Shown: positions 21,651 through 35,067 of the stretch, in pieces
Layout of the letters: the number at the start of each line of letters is the position of its first letter
Numbering within the stretch: position 1 is the first letter of the stretch
Source of the DNA: Inonotus obliquus
Lineage: Eukaryota; Basidiomycota; Agaricomycetes; Hymenochaetales; Hymenochaetaceae
Assembly (NCBI GenBank): GCA_032164295.1
Contig: JAJHTX010000001.1
Coordinates: forward strand, 1,178,001 to 1,242,000
Reading direction: 5' to 3'
Length of the DNA stretch: 64,000 nt
Notes under the pieces: model-generated
Databases searched by the model: none
Seen by the model: only the letters and a program-made list of their open reading frames with translations
What the model was told of the DNA's origin: nothing
Program-made: the position numbers and the translations under genes

Positions 21651-24600
21651 ATGTCGGAAATCAGGAAACAGGAAAAGAATGCGGATAGCAACAGCCCTCA
21701 AAATGCAACTTCAAGTAATCCCCCATCGATGCTCTCGCGTGTTCTTGGCGCGTTTCCTCCATGGATTACCACCAACTTGCGCTCCGCGCACTCCTGGAAG
21801 CTCCTCGTACGCTCTTGGGTAACGGCATGGGTGTCGCTCGTTGTAATCCTACCCAACAAGTCACTGACTGCTCTTGGAAACACGTAGGTGCTCTCACTAC
21901 TTCTTCCTGCTGTGTGGGCTAATTACTTCTTCGAAGCGCGTTCTTCGCTCTCTTGGGATCTCTTATGGTCCCTCCAAGTATGCCAGTGCAGATGTTCATT
22001 TTTGTACGTCACTGTTCCGAATTCGACAGGCCCAGCATTTGTCTTATAGTCATGTATAGGTGGTGTCGCTGCTACTCATCGGGCAATTGCTGGGATGGGC
22101 TCTCGGTGCCGCTTCAATGAAGGCTGCTACTAGTGCACGAAATCAAATTTTGCTCCGGTCGGCATACCAGGCGGCTCAGCAGACGTAGGCGTGCTCTTTT
22201 TCCTCTCTCCTCCTACTTGACCGTGCTTTACAACTTCTCGCAGAGCAGCGACTGCGGTAAATCCGGATGATGCATTTAAGCTTGAAGTTTTTCAAGGTGC
22301 ATTTCTGGATATCCGGTATGTCGTTCTCGATGCTACTGAATATAGCAATTGTAACGCCATTCCAGGTCCAGTGCTGTATATGGTACCATGCTCGCAGTGT
22401 TTTCCTTCATATTCGCACTCGCAAGGGCATATAGACCGCAGCTGATTCTACTGGTCACCTTTGCTCAAATAGTCCTCGACATACTCTGTGTAAGTCCCAA
22501 TATGTCTCTACGACGAAGCTAACGCAGGCTACAGACCTTTGGTCCTTTATTCCCCAATACTCAATATGAGATCGTTTCTTCGGTCCTAATCTCAACAAGC
22601 GTGTACCTCGCAATTGGCATCTTATCATGCATATTCATCTTTCCCGAAACCATGAATCATTCTTACCTAGCCGCCGTCGATGTGCTTCTCGGCCAGTTGA
22701 AGAGTTATGGGGGTCTGTACGATTCTGTGTTAGAACTCTCACCAGAGGACTTGGCCGATGATCCAACCGGAATTGTCGATCGCTGTGAGAAGCAACGTTT
22801 GGGGTTGATCTTTTCTATGCAGGGTTGTAAGCTCTTTGTACCAGTCTACATCTCTTTTTTCGCTCACAAAATAACAGTACAGCAAAAGGGCGGGTTGATA
22901 AATGTGGAATTCAGCTTCGGACGCTGGAATGGCTCGGACGCAAGGTGGAATTTACCATTGCATCCGTGCTAGGTATTGCCTCTCTGATCAGCTCCTACAG
23001 GGCACTTGAAGAGCCTCTACGTATTGTCGTCGCCCGTATGACGAGCTTTTATTCGTATCCGCGACTTATTGTTGCGACTTCTTTTCATTCTCTCACTCGC
23101 TCTTCGACAAAGTCCGAAGAAGGCCAAGGCGGACCAGCATCGAGCATCCTTTCCGCCGAAGAGGTTGTTGGTGATACCGAGCTTATTCGCCAGTTGGTTT
23201 CCCGACGTTATGCTCACGAAACTGAGAACAACGTACGGATGTCGGATATTTTACCCGAGCTCCGTGCATCAACAGCGGAGTTGCGTGCAGCATGCACGAA
23301 TGCTCTTGGATCAGCTCAGGGCCTAATACGACAGATAAACAGTGGGCGATGGACGCGCGGCTCGAATGTCATCAATGAAAAGGAATTGGAACTGAATAAA
23401 GCGCTTGCACGCCTACGCAAATGCGCAGATTCTTACAGGTCAAGAGATCGATTGGCAATAGTTAAACCGTTCTTGCCAATTCTGCGCACTGCCGATGAAG
23501 ACCATCAGTTACGCAAACAGTTAACTCTTCGGTCCCTCATCATCGCCTCTTCCTTCGCCGCTCAGCTAGTAGTAACCGCCGACGGAATCATAGAGCTTCT
23601 CGATCTCATTCAGAAAACTACTAATAAGCGACAGAAGGCACGGCTTTGGGCACCGAGCGGTCTGAGAGCACTTGGAAATTTCATAATCAGAAGAGAGAAA
23701 GATACTGCGCTCGACTTGGCTCTGGGAGAGAACACGGTGATTGAACTGGATGACGAGGAAAGGGAAGAAGAGTCGCCTTTCAGTGAGTTTAGTTTTGTAT
23801 GTTAAATTATTCAGATGAGACTCAAGTTCGTAAAGGGCGTGATCCAGATAGCAGACCTCCGACGAACGTCTTTCAGAAGATCATGAACTCGCTTCATGTA
23901 GTTTACAAGTGGGGTAAATCACCGGAAGCTATGGTATGTACCATGGTCAATATAAGATTGATGTGGAATAATGTGTCGCTAGTTTGCAGCGAAATCTGCG
24001 ATTCTTTCTGTCCTTCTCTGGCTTCCTGCCGTTTTCCAATCCTCGGCGCGTAAGTGATTTGTCTGGCTGAAGTTCAAACCGCTTACAATGTTTTGCCAGA
24101 TTTATATTACGTAGAGAAGGGCGTCTGGTAATGTCCCCTTCTGCTTCTTCAGGCCATGTAGACTCATTAGAACTGTTAGGGCATTGATTATGGCTCAAAC
24201 TTCGATAAATGTATTCGTATCGGACACCATTTACAGGTATTTACAATCGTCACGCGTGAAGGCCTTTCATCGATTGCCTCACATAGCTTAGTCACACGGA
24301 CTCTGGGCACATGCCTGGGTCTAGTCGTAGGCGAGTCCCCTTTGACAATGTATCACCAGGTCTGCTAATTGTTGCATTCGTATCAAATTTTCTAGGTCTA
24401 GTTATATGGTATATAGGTGTGTAATGTTCCTAGTACCGCCATTGCACGTCCTTACACCAGACGTGATTCGCTCAGGAAATGGATCCGGGAACGGAAATCC
24501 CTACGGGATTGCTGCGGCTTACGGAGTGTTCATTATCCCGGTTCTCTTCGTCCGCATCAACGCACCACCAGCGCTTTTGTTACCATTAATCATGTTCAAT

Positions 24601-25898
24601 GTACGTCCTTGCGATGGGCAAGGTTTTCTTATATTTGATGGCTTGTTAGGCGACACTTGCCCTGGTTGTAGGATATAGCTGGATCGATGCGAAGTTAAAC
24701 GGTGAGCCTGATACTCGCATCAAACGTCCCTTCGTGATTGACATGACCTTTACTGTCTAGTCGTCGGGAATCCGGGGGTTGGCTGGCCAATTGCATGGAG
24801 GCGCTTTGTACTCGTCATGATTGGTATACCCAATCCTCTAATTGCGTGACAGCTATCTGAGTGGAGATTCTAGGTATTGCGGCTGCCGCGATTTTCATGA
24901 TCCTCCCTCCTGTATCGGGACGAAAGGCAGTTCGCCTTCAAAATTCTGCGTTGATCAAGGAGCTTTCGAGTGTTTATTCTTCTCTCATGTCCGTCTGGAT
25001 CACAGAGGAGGAATCGGATTCCCGAACTGATGAAGTCCGCAACGATGAACATGGGGGACCGAATGGCGATGATAATGAAGTTGGTGTCGAGAAGTCGATA
25101 CCACCATCAGTAGCAACAACTGTCAAACCTGGATGGGCGTCCCCATTACGAAAACGCTTGTTTTCTCTGGTGGAGCAGATACAGACAGTCCAAGTGCAGA
25201 CTGCAATGGCGAAGCTCGAGGGCAACATCCGAGGAGCCTGGCCTGCGCAAGAATATGCCAAGCTTCTTGAGAAGGAGTCAGACATGCTAGCAGCCCTTGG
25301 GCAGGTAAGCGAACTAGAATGCAACTCTGATATCCTCGTTGTAACAACTCCTTTGTTAGCTGTCGCTCGCTCTTCAGCGTCTGGACCCTTCTTGGAAGGC
25401 GTCATTGAATCGTAGAACGATGATCCTGAATCCAAACTTCGTGAGTATACAACACCAGTTCGACCCACACAAGTGCATTTAAGACTTTTCCTCAGATCAC
25501 AGACGTCATGTCCATTTTCGTCCTTGTTTCTCAATCCTTACGAACAGGAGAGCCAATGCACCAGATCCTACCAACGTCACTCCTCGACCGCCTCCTATAT
25601 CATCATACGCATGACATTCTCTCACGTAAGGATCAAGGACGCCTCGAAAACGTTAGCTACGTCGAGCGCGCAAGCTCGTTTGACTTTATCTTCTTTGCGT
25701 CTGGCGTCACAGCGGTGACGCAAATCATCCAGGTGAGTTTTTCATTTGATATTGGCGAACCACCTATTAATCATTTTCTTGTAGTCCTTGGATGAAATGC
25801 ATCGAATTACCCGAAACCTCTGCGGTGAAGTACCGTTCCGGGGTTTTAGCGAATGGAAGAACGATTATGACCGAGTGTTTCGATCTGAATCGGAATGA
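21651..25898 (+). CDS. FUSC/aluminium-activated-type membrane protein with DUF2421-like C-terminus (putative ER transporter family)
   Basis: Large fungal membrane protein of the 'putative ER transporter, 6TM N-terminal' plus FUSC-like plus DUF2421-like architecture; substrate unknown. Model: 21 exons from 21651 to 25898, 1065 residues; exon lengths sum to a full frame. The N-terminal half has several hydrophobic helices, among them FFALLGSLMVPPSMPVQMF, VVSLLLIGQLLGWALGAA and VYLAIGILSCIFIFPET. A soluble helical middle follows. The second membrane block includes GVWALIMAQTSINVFVSD, LVTRTLGTCLGL and WYIGNGSGNGNPYGIAAAYG, the last a family hallmark. The C-terminus (ITDVMSIFVLVSQSLRTG...) matches the DUF2421-type end. 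One intron (24331-24395) seems to use a GC donor. Others were fixed by frame and family match. It is convergent with SNX4. Confidence 0.85.
24331..24395 (+). other. Probable GC-AG intron (GCGAGT donor) in the FUSC-like gene
   Basis: Using GCGAGT at 24331 and the AG at 24394-24395 yields LGLVVGLVIWYIG, which matches the family spacing. The only GT alternative (24319) would delete Leu-Val-Val-Gly from a transmembrane helix but keep frame. Confidence 0.5.
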
Positions 25899-26131
25899 TT
25901 GTTGCAGGTGCACAAGAAATTGCCTCCTCCTTTCCCTATAATTATTCTAGACCCTTAATCAAACCCTTAGGAGAAGGAGCGTCTTCGACAAGTTCGTCAT
26001 CAACCTTTCTTCGTCCAATATCTTGGTCATTTTTGCTTGCATGTTCGCTTAATCGCGCGAACAAGTATTTTTGGAATCAATGCGTCGAATTATTAGAATG
26101 CAGATGTACATATGCTACAAGAACAATGCCA
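25899..26131. other. Short convergent intergenic spacer
   Basis: A 233-base 3'-to-3' gap between the FUSC-like gene and SNX4. No gene. Confidence 0.5.
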
Positions 26132-28100
26132 TTAAATATCAACTCGTATACGTTGAAGTACCGGAATGATCCGTTCCCATTCGTCAATGGCCTGGGAAGA
26201 AACTATCAACCCCTGATGTAAAACCTGCAGGTGCTAGGAAAACATACCGATTTATACATCTCGATGTGACCATCCGCGAGAGAGCCTAACATTTCCTTCA
26301 TCTCAGCTTCCTTTGCGCGTTGGAAGATAGCTTGTTCCTTCAGCGTCTCGTCGCTGAAAGCCTCAGAGGTTTCGTGTGCAGTGCTTACTGCTTCTTGTAG
26401 CTTGATTGAGGCAGGATTAGCATCGGTATATGAGTATGAGAAGCAACAAAGGCCTGTACGCACCTCTTTGATCTTTGCATCTAGCTTCTTCATGCGCTCT
26501 ACCCGGCTCCTATCATCATCTGCCCCACGGAGTGCGTCAACTCTGTCTCGTAAGTAAGCACTCAGCCCGAGACCCGTGCTGCCTGCTCTCCCAGCAATGA
26601 CAGCGGATAGTCTATCCCGCTCGAGAGTGACTCCGGACAAATAATTGGACAGTTCCTCAAAGTCCAGCTGCTTTTGATCACGTAGTCTTAGTACAGCGCG
26701 ATGTGCATGAGAATAGGCGATGAGTGACCGCAACTGGGCAAGGAACGGATCATGTGTCGTTGTCGTCTTTAAGTGACTTCGTATTAATGCAAATTCTTGG
26801 GAACAGTAAGTCGCAAACTCACTAGGTGGCGCAATAATGTGGAGAACTCCAGCAGAGTATTCGAGAAATGGTTGAGAGGGTCCGTGATCCCGGATTCCAA
26901 AAATCCGAGGCCCTGTACAGCAACAGCAAGGTCGTGATAGTCGGAAGAAAGGTCTTCTCCAGGAGTTTCCGGATTTCCATCTCTTTAGCCTCAGACAAAC
27001 ACGAAACAGGGTGCGCTATAATGCGCTTAACAATGTACTCACCGCCAGTACGTGAACGCAGGCGATTCCAAATGCGTTCTGAAGAGTGCAAACCTTCTTC
27101 TGACTTATCTACACCATCGCGCATGGCTAGAAAACGCTCATCTGGTTTGCGGAGTTTAGCAAAGGCGTTGAGGAGTGTGTCGGAGATGTTGTCCAGTACT
27201 CCCTGGTGCGACTCTGGACCTGTTGGGGGATGTGCAACATGTCGGTGCATTGTCACATGCTGTGAGGAAAGTCAGTATCTGTCTAGATAGAGAGAGCATC
27301 ATACGGACACACCCATTCTGTTGATTCAAAGAACGCCCGAACAAGCGTGCTTCGCTGTAATGTTGGGTGACGACATAATCGCTTCAAGAACAACTCAAGT
27401 CTGCATATTGAGTCGGTTAAGGTTTCGGTAATATAAATATCAAAGCACGTTGGGCATGCTCACTCTTGTCGACGGCGCTCAAGAAATTCAGGACTGAACC
27501 TGTCTCCTGTGACATACTCTGACCGAGAATAAGAGATGCGCCCAGGTTTGGAATGAGAGAATACGCACCAAGTCGATGCTTTTCCGGTAGAGGTGGCACA
27601 ACACAAGCAGGGAAGTCTTTGGAAAGATGCTCCCTCAGAAAAACAAAGTCCTGGAAGCGTCTTCGTGCAGAGGGGTTCTTTGAAGAAAATATGGTCAAGT
27701 TGGTCTAGGAGTGATTAGCTAGCAAACGAAATTCCATAGAATGAGCGAAACCTACCTTAGCGGAAACAAGGTAGGAGACATATGCATCTTTTGTCTCTGC
27801 CAGCTCCTTTATGGGATCTTGGATGCTGGGTATCAAATAGCCTTCCCACTTAGGGTCATGAGGACTACGCTCTTGCGCCGCATCTTCCGGGTCTGTGCTC
27901 TGCTTGAAGCCTGGACCTGTCGGTTGAGGGGGCTCCTCATGGATAGTAGTTGGAGCCGCGTGATATCCAGCGGAGGGTGTCTCCCAGGCCACGCTCTCGA
28001 ACACGTCTTCCTCGTCGCCCAGCATGAGTCTAGTGAAGTCACTGTAGTCGTCCCTTGAGGTGCAAGTGATCGACGTCCACGACGCGTCGTACGTAAGCAT
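26132..28100 (-). CDS. Sorting nexin SNX4/Atg24-like (PX-BAR protein)
   Basis: SNX4-type nexins bind phosphatidylinositol 3-phosphate on endosomes, act in endosome-to-Golgi recycling and are needed for selective autophagy. Model on the minus strand: exons 28100-27756, 27704-27569, 27518-27464, 27400-27313, 27259-27043, 26956-26823, 26766-26464, 26400-26248 and 26191-26132, 496 residues. The PX domain shows RRFQDFVFLREHL, VVPPLPEKHRLEYVTGDRF, FLERRRQE and HPTLQRSTLVRAFFESTEW. The BAR-like helices follow, with LAVAVQGLGFLESGITDPL, YSHAHRAVLRLRDQKQLDF and the terminal AIDEWERIIPVLQRI. The start is uncertain: ATG 28100 has a favourable A at -3, but ATG 28025 would begin at a more family-like MLGDEEDVFESVAW. 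It shares a 261-base divergent promoter region with RPB2. Confidence 0.88.
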
Positions 28101-28361
28101 TTTCCAAACCACAGATCCTCTCAGTCATCCTCAACCATCCCCCTACTGGCAACCTTCACCACGCCTTTATTCGACCAGCCTGGATTAGCGCGCGCTGAAT
28201 ACCGCTAGTACTGTGAGGGTGGGTCGCACTCTCTAGGGTGTCAACAATGAGTGAGCGATCTCAGCTATGCATTCCAAGTGCCTTGTTCTCTGACAGACAA
28301 TCCCCAAGGTTTCTCATCTTCACAAAATCCCTTCTACACCAATACCCAGCTTAACGGCACC
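28101..28361. promoter_or_regulatory. Bidirectional promoter between SNX4 and RPB2
   Basis: Only 261 bases separate the two divergent start codons, so both promoters must lie here or overlap the 5' leaders. I see no clear TATA box, which is common for housekeeping genes. The RPB2 start context is ACCATGG. Confidence 0.5.
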
Positions 28362-31300
28362 ATGGATGATGATGATGACTTTGACGAGGATGAGGTGTTC
28401 ACCCAGGAGGACTGCTGGAACGTCATCTCCTCTTTTTTCGATGAGAAAGGCCTTGTCAGGCAGCAGCTGGACTCCTTCGACGAATTTGTTCAGAACACGA
28501 TACAGGAGCTGATTGAGGAGAATGCAGACTTGATTTTGGATCAGCAGGATCAACATTCGGGCTCGGCTAGGGACGCTACTGTGTGTCGTTCGTTTGTACA
28601 CCTGTTCTAGTCTCTAATGTTCGTTCATAGCGCCGCTATGAAATCCGCTTCGGCCAGATCATCTTTGCTAAACCCACGTTTAGCGAATCGGATGGCTCTA
28701 CACTACCAATCTTCCCTACGGACTGTCGCGTCAGGAATCTGACTTACGCTGCCCCGCTATATTGTGAGATGACGAAACGAACTCTCATTGGTCATGAAGA
28801 CCCAGATTCCGTGACTGGTGACTTGCTCTGGGAACCTGAAAATCCAGATCACCCGAATGAACAAGAGAAGGTTTTGCTTGGTCGGGTATGTGCGTTTTCC
28901 TGAGGAGACAACACCTTTCTGACTTATCCGACTGTGTTAGGTGCCCATCATGTTGCGTTCTCTTTTCTGTCTTCTGCACGATTTCGGCGAAGATAAGCTT
29001 TATAACGTCAACGAATGCCCTTATGACTCAGGGGGCTACTTCATAATTAACGGCTCGGAGAAAGTCCTGATTGCTCAGGAACGAATGGCTACAAATCACG
29101 TATATGTATTCGCGAAAGCCCAGCCATCGCCTATCAATTTCCTGGCTGAAATTCGTAGTGCTGTGGAGAGAGGCGGGAAGACGATCAGTCAGTTTCAAGT
29201 AAAGATGTACCATAGGGGCCACGAAAAATCAGTATGTGCTTTGATTCTAGAAAGAATGATAGCACCTGACATGACCTTTTATAGTCTGGTAATGTCATAA
29301 AGGCTACGATACCTTATATCAAGGTCGACATTCCCATCTGGGTTGTATTTCGTGCATTGGGCGTTATTTCCGATAGGGATATTCTGGAGCGTATCTGTTT
29401 CGATATGAATGATTCACAGATGTTGGAAATGTTGAAACCCTGCATTGATGACGGTTTCGTTATTCAAGACCGAGAAGTAAGTGCTAGCTTTCTATATGAT
29501 ATTATCTCGATTTCTCACAATTATGCCCAGGTTGCCCTCGATTTTATCGGCAATCGTGGCACCGCTACTGGACTTAATCGCGAGAAGCGTTTGCGCTACG
29601 CGCAAGAGATCCTACAGAAAGAGATGTTACCGCATATATCTATGACCGAAGGGTCAGAGTCGAAAAAAGCCTACTTCTTTGGCTACATGATTCATCGTTT
29701 GCTTCTTGCGGCACTGGAGCGCCGCGAGCTCGACGATCGTGATCACTTCGGGAAGAAACGGTTGGATCTTGCAGGCCCTCTTCTTACGGGGTTGTTCCGC
29801 ATGCTCTTCCGAAAACTGGTCAAGGATGTCTATCGATATCTTCAGAAGGTGCGAACTGAACTTCTTCCTCGGCCTCTGCTAACATTCGCTCGTCTAGTGC
29901 GTTGAGTCGCACAAAGAATTTAATATCAATATGGCCATTAAAACTCAAACAATGACTAACGGTCTTAAATATTCACTGGCGACGGGCAATTGGGGCGATC
30001 AGAGAAAGTCCATGTCAACCAAGGCCGGCGTCTCTCAGGTGCTTAACCGATACACTTATGCTTCGACACTCTCGCATCTTCGCCGGTGCAACACCCCATT
30101 AGGTAGAGAAGGGAAAATCGCGAAGCCCCGTCAGCTGCACAATACGCATTGGGGCATGGTGTGCCCTGCCGAAACCCCAGAAGGACAGGCCTGCGGTCTG
30201 GTGAAGAACCTCTCGTTGATGTCCGTTATTTCCGTTGGTTCACTATCGGCACCTGTACTTGAATTTTTGGAAGAGTGGGGTTTGGAAAATCTGGAGGACA
30301 ACGCCCAGTCTCCAAATCTAACTAAAGTGTTCGTAAATGGCGTCTGGATCGGCGTCCATCGTGACCCATTCACATTGGTGAACATGCTTCGTACTCTCCG
30401 TAGAAAGAATGATCTTGGGGAAGAAGTCTCTATCGTGCGAGATATCCGCGAACGGGAAGTGCGCATCTACACAGATGCTGGTCGTGTTCTTCGTCCACTT
30501 TTCATCGTCGAGAATCACCGCTTGAAGTTGAGGCGCCAGCATCTGGTGTGGCTACATGAGAAATGGAGAATTGAGGAAAGACCTGTAGAAAGGCCGCCGG
30601 ATGCCGCACTCTCGGACGGAGAAACGATAACCCATGAAGAGGACGGGCAGCCCATAATTCGGGAGGGGATTCGGATGAAGAAAAAGCGAAAGCCCTTCAA
30701 ATGGAAGTCTTTCCTCGACGATGGTGTCATTGAATATCTTGACGCTGAAGAAGAGGAGACAGTCATGATCTGTATGACACCAGACGACTTGGTCGAGTCT
30801 CGATTAATGCTCAAGGGCCTGAATCCCCGAGCAGATTCAGAAATTGATCCTGCAGCCCGTCTCAAAGCGATTCCTGCGGCACATACATGGACGCATTGTG
30901 AGATTCATCCGAGCATGATTTTGGGCATTTGTGCTAGCATTATTCCATTCCCGGACCACAATCAGGTAAGTCTATCGGAATTACTCTTTCTTTGAGGCTG
31001 GACTTCTAACTGTGCTATAGTCTCCCCGTAATACTTACCAGTCCGCCATGGGCAAGCAAGCTATGGGGATATTCCTCACTAACTTCTTGATGCGTCAGGA
31101 TACCATGGCCAATATCCTGTACTATCCCCAAAAACCGTTAGCCACTACTCGAGCCATGGAGTACCTGAAGTTCCGAGAACTGCCTGCAGGGCAGAACGCC
31201 ATCGTCGCCATTCTTTGCTATAGCGGTTATAATCAAGAAGACTCCGTTATCATGAACCAGAGCTCCATCGATCGTGGGCTTTTCCGAAGTCTCTATTATC

Positions 31301-32634
31301 GAACGTACATGGATCAAGAGAAGCGAAGCGGCGCAATTTTGGTCGAAGAGTTCGAGAAGCCAATACGCGAAAACACTCTTCGCATGAAACACGGTACTTA
31401 TGACAAGCTCGAGGATGATGGCCTCGTTGCGCCTGGTACCAATGTTCGTGGTGAAGATATCATTATTGGAAAGACCGCCCCGATTCCTCCAGACAGTGAA
31501 GAACTAGGTCAAAGAAGAGGGCACACGAAACGTGACAATTCCACTCCCTTGAAGAGTACGGAGCAAGGTATCGTTGATCAGGTGGTGGTAACCACGAATG
31601 CGGAAGGCCTGAAGTTCGTGAAGATTCGCGTCCGTTCTACCCGTATTCCTCAGATCGGCGACAAGTTCGCGTCCCGTCATGGACAGAAGGGTACTATCGG
31701 TATTACTTATCGACAAGAAGATATGCCGTTCACCGCTGAAGGCATCACACCGGACATTATCATCAACCCGCACGCCATCCCTTCACGTATGACCATCGGA
31801 CACTTGGTCGAATGTCTGCTGTCGAAATTGGCGACCGTCGTCGGTAATGAAGGTGACGCGACACCGTTCACGGATATCTCGGTTGATTCTATCTCGGGTC
31901 ATCTTCGTGCTAGGGGATACCAGTCGCGAGGGCTGGAAGTGATGTATCACGGACACACGGGACGGAAACTGCAAGCGCAAGTTTACCTCGGACCAACATA
32001 CTACCAGCGGTTGAAGCATATGGTGGACGATAAGATCCACTCTCGCGCTCGGGGACCGGTTCAGATCCTAACCAGACAGCCTGTAGAAGGTCGTTCGCGT
32101 GACGGTGGCTTGCGGTTCGGTGAAATGGAGGTTAGTTCATATTTATTCTGTGATTGCTGAAAGTGATGCTGATAGCGAAAGTACAGCGCGACTGTATGAT
32201 TTCACATGGTATTGCTGCTTTCCTCAAGGAGCGTCTATTTGATGCCAGCGACGCCTACCGGCTCCATGTTTGCGATCTGTGCGTCACAGCTTCTTTCTCT
32301 TTTCTGTTATTTTCTCTAACGATCATCGGATAGATGTGGACTAACAGCTATCGCAAACCTGGTATGTCATGCCGAGTTATCACCACCGTGACTTTACTGA
32401 TATTAGCTTGTGTCTACAGAAAAAACAAACCTTCGAGTGCCGTGCATGCAAAAACAAGACGAGCATATCACAGCTGTACATTCCCTACGCTGCAAAGCTC
32501 TTATTCCAAGTTAGTTGCTACGAGAATCTGCCGTCCAAGTCTATACTGACGAATATGTGATATCATAGGAGCTGCAAGCTATGAATATTGCCGCTCGGTT
32601 ATACACCATTTCAACAGGAAGGATCAGAGACTGA
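28362..32634 (+). CDS. RPB2: DNA-directed RNA polymerase II second-largest subunit RPB2
   Basis: RPB2 forms half of the RNA polymerase II active centre in the nucleus. Model: 11 exons (28362-28580, 28631-28885, 28941-29231, 29285-29476, 29531-29848, 29898-30965, 31021-32130, 32187-32278, 32334-32361, 32420-32509, 32569-32634), 1242 residues, normal length for the family. Diagnostic motifs are [13 protein letters not shown] near the N-terminus, [51 protein letters not shown] (acidic pair contributing to the active site, about residues 854-855), [13 protein letters not shown] and the C-terminal zinc site made of CDLCGL and FECRACKN. The chosen ATG has an ideal context and begins with an acidic stretch as in other basidiomycetes. 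Intact; a good marker for placing the species. Confidence 0.98.
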
Positions 32635-32893
32635 CCTTCGTGCTTGTTGGTCAGCTCTTTAAACCTTTGCTATCGTGCAAGATTTATGTATCCGTACTCA
32701 GACAATCAATAATACGTTGTAGAGCTTTTTTTAAATATCAGGTGCGAGAAGTGGTATAATTTCGGGAAAGAGCAGAAAGAGCATGTGCGATAATTATTAT
32801 GAGAAATGTAAGAACGATGCCCAGTAGGAATCCGAAGAATAATATAAGGGACGATACAGACAAACAGAACGATGCTATATGTATTTTCAACGA

Positions 32894-35067
32894 CTAATCA
32901 TTCCTGTCTCTTCGGGAATGATCGTTTATCAACCCCTGCCGTTCCGCCTCATCCCCAAGTTGTCTATCATCCTCAACGTGCTGTGAGATATGCGCATGTT
33001 TCCTCGCTTCAGCAGATTTCGGTTCATCCTCATCATCATGTTCGCCAATCTCAAACACTACTTCATCTTCTCCAACACCAATGACAGAACTTGGACCTCG
33101 GCGTCCACCGACTAGAGTGGCATCGTCGTCATCGTCGTTGTTGTTACGGGCGCGTGTACGAGACTCGAGTGCTTCGAGGTCATAGTCTTCTGCGTCCTCT
33201 TCCTCTTGAGCAATTTCGTCGGACATGGCGAGACGTCTATTGTGCGCCGTTGGACGCCAGAGGTAGCAGATGCCAGCGAAAGCGAAGAAATAAAGGAGGG
33301 ATAACCATCCTATGATAGATCCGGTGAGGATTTCGATGAAGCTCAGTATGGCAATATTGACATACCATCTAATAGCCACCACCGTACCCTCCAAGTCTGT
33401 GACGGAAAGTTAGCCATATCTCAGAAGGAACTTCGGTATATCTTACATTGGCAGCAAAGTCTGTCGGAATGAACCTCAGTACCAGATATTTTCATTGATA
33501 GAATTACGGCTTACCTTCTGCATAGCGATTTGAGAAGGATAGAGAGGAAACCACGAAGAATATTGAAATTATGATCACGACACCGAGCAATATTCTATGC
33601 AACTTGGTGAACATGGAAAGCTTGTATCGCTGTTTTCGTGCCGCCAGTTGGGAGATTGTCGCTGCGACAGCAAGGTCAGACAAGATTGAGAGTTGACTAT
33701 GACGGGTAGACGTACCGTTCAACGCGTACATGATCCAAAGCAGGAAACCGCTCAACGTGAACGCGAGTGGAACAACGAACAAGAGTAAGACGAGAGCCGA
33801 TGTGGATTCTAGTTCCAGTTCGACGATGCCGATGGAATAAAGAACTGAATACACCAGCTACTGGTTAATAGCCACAGTCATAAGAAAGACCGAATCTGCA
33901 TTACCTCCGAAAACGAAATGAGCTATGGCTAACAACTTGCACTTAAGCATCGTTGATCCCAAAGATTCACGAACTACACTCAGTCCTAGCGATACGACTA
34001 GGAGTAAGAAGAATGACAGAGCGTTTCTTCCTGCGTCGAGTATAGCTACGACGATGAGGAAAGCGGTTGACGCGGCTCCTCTTCCATGGGCATTGAGGTA
34101 TCTGTAGTACGCGAAGTTCGCCACCATCTCTATAACCAATAGCGCGATGAGACTCGAAAGGTAGTATTGTATCGGAAGAAGCTCTTCTTTATGGCGGTAG
34201 CAAAGCCATCCCCATGCTGAAAGTAGACATCTCTCAGAACTGTCAGCTCGCAAGGAAACGGGAAAGTAAGCTCACCAGCCGCCATCACAACATACGCCAA
34301 GGACATTGCGAAGTAGAAATTGACCTTTGGATAATCCGAAGCGGGCAGATTCCCGTCAAAGGTATTCTTGAAGAGTACGACGCCACTATATGGTGGGTGG
34401 ACGAACGCGTCTGATTCCTCCTCAGGTAGAACCGTAACAGGTACGATCGCGACACAGTAAAATCCCGTCTTTCGGACTGGGTAATTGATGGGCCCCTCAT
34501 ACCATAGCACGTCGTTCCCAGCATTCGAGTCATCGTTGTTATTGGAATCCGAGCGGAACCCAATGCGTGCTGTCAAGAAACTCGTCTCGTTTAACGATTT
34601 CCCCGCTGGTAAGTCGATGATGAATTGTCCCAATGTGCTTTCGTCACAGAATCCACCTCTAACGGCGTCGCTCGTACATACGTACGTTTTCTGCTAATTG
34701 GTAAAGATGGTAGTCGTAAGTTCAAAAGTAACGAACTCGGGGAAGCAGTCACTCACTGGCAAAAAGTCGTCAATTACTGAGGTCACCTTTCCAAGGTATT
34801 CGACATCCGACCATTCGTACAGTACAGCTGCTAGTTGACCCGAAGACTCTTCGTCGAAAGTAACTAAAGCCGCACAAAGTCAGACACAATAAGTCCCTTC
34901 GGTACAGTTGAAGAGTCATGCATACCATTGATGAACGCGCTCGAACCGCCAAACATTCCACTACACTCTTGAGGCGAATAGTCCGTATCAGCAAAGGGTA
35001 CTTCATAAGCCGCGATGCCACATAGGCTGACCAGTAGCCACGGCAGAATTTTGAGTATTCGAGCCAT
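32894..35067 (-). CDS. PTM1-like seven-transmembrane (lung 7TM receptor family) protein
   Basis: Member of the PTM1/GPR107-108/TMEM87 family, Golgi or endosomal seven-helix proteins with a lumenal N-terminal domain; function poorly defined. The N-terminus has a signal peptide (MARILKILPWLLVSLCGIAA). A lumenal Cys-containing domain follows with ECSGMFGG, TYVCTSDAVRGGFCD and KTGFYCVAIVPV. The helical part starts at VNFYFAMSLAYVVMAA and continues through LPIQYYLSSLIALLVIEM, STAFLIVVAILDAGRNAL, LALVLLLFVVPLAF-like and LHRILLGVVIIISIFFVV segments, with WLSLLYFFAFAGICYLWRP as the last helix. The C-terminal tail is acidic and cytosolic (EEEDAEDYDLEAL). At least five introns of normal size interrupt it, the first after codon 48. 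Stop at 32894. It is convergent with RPB2. Confidence 0.85.
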
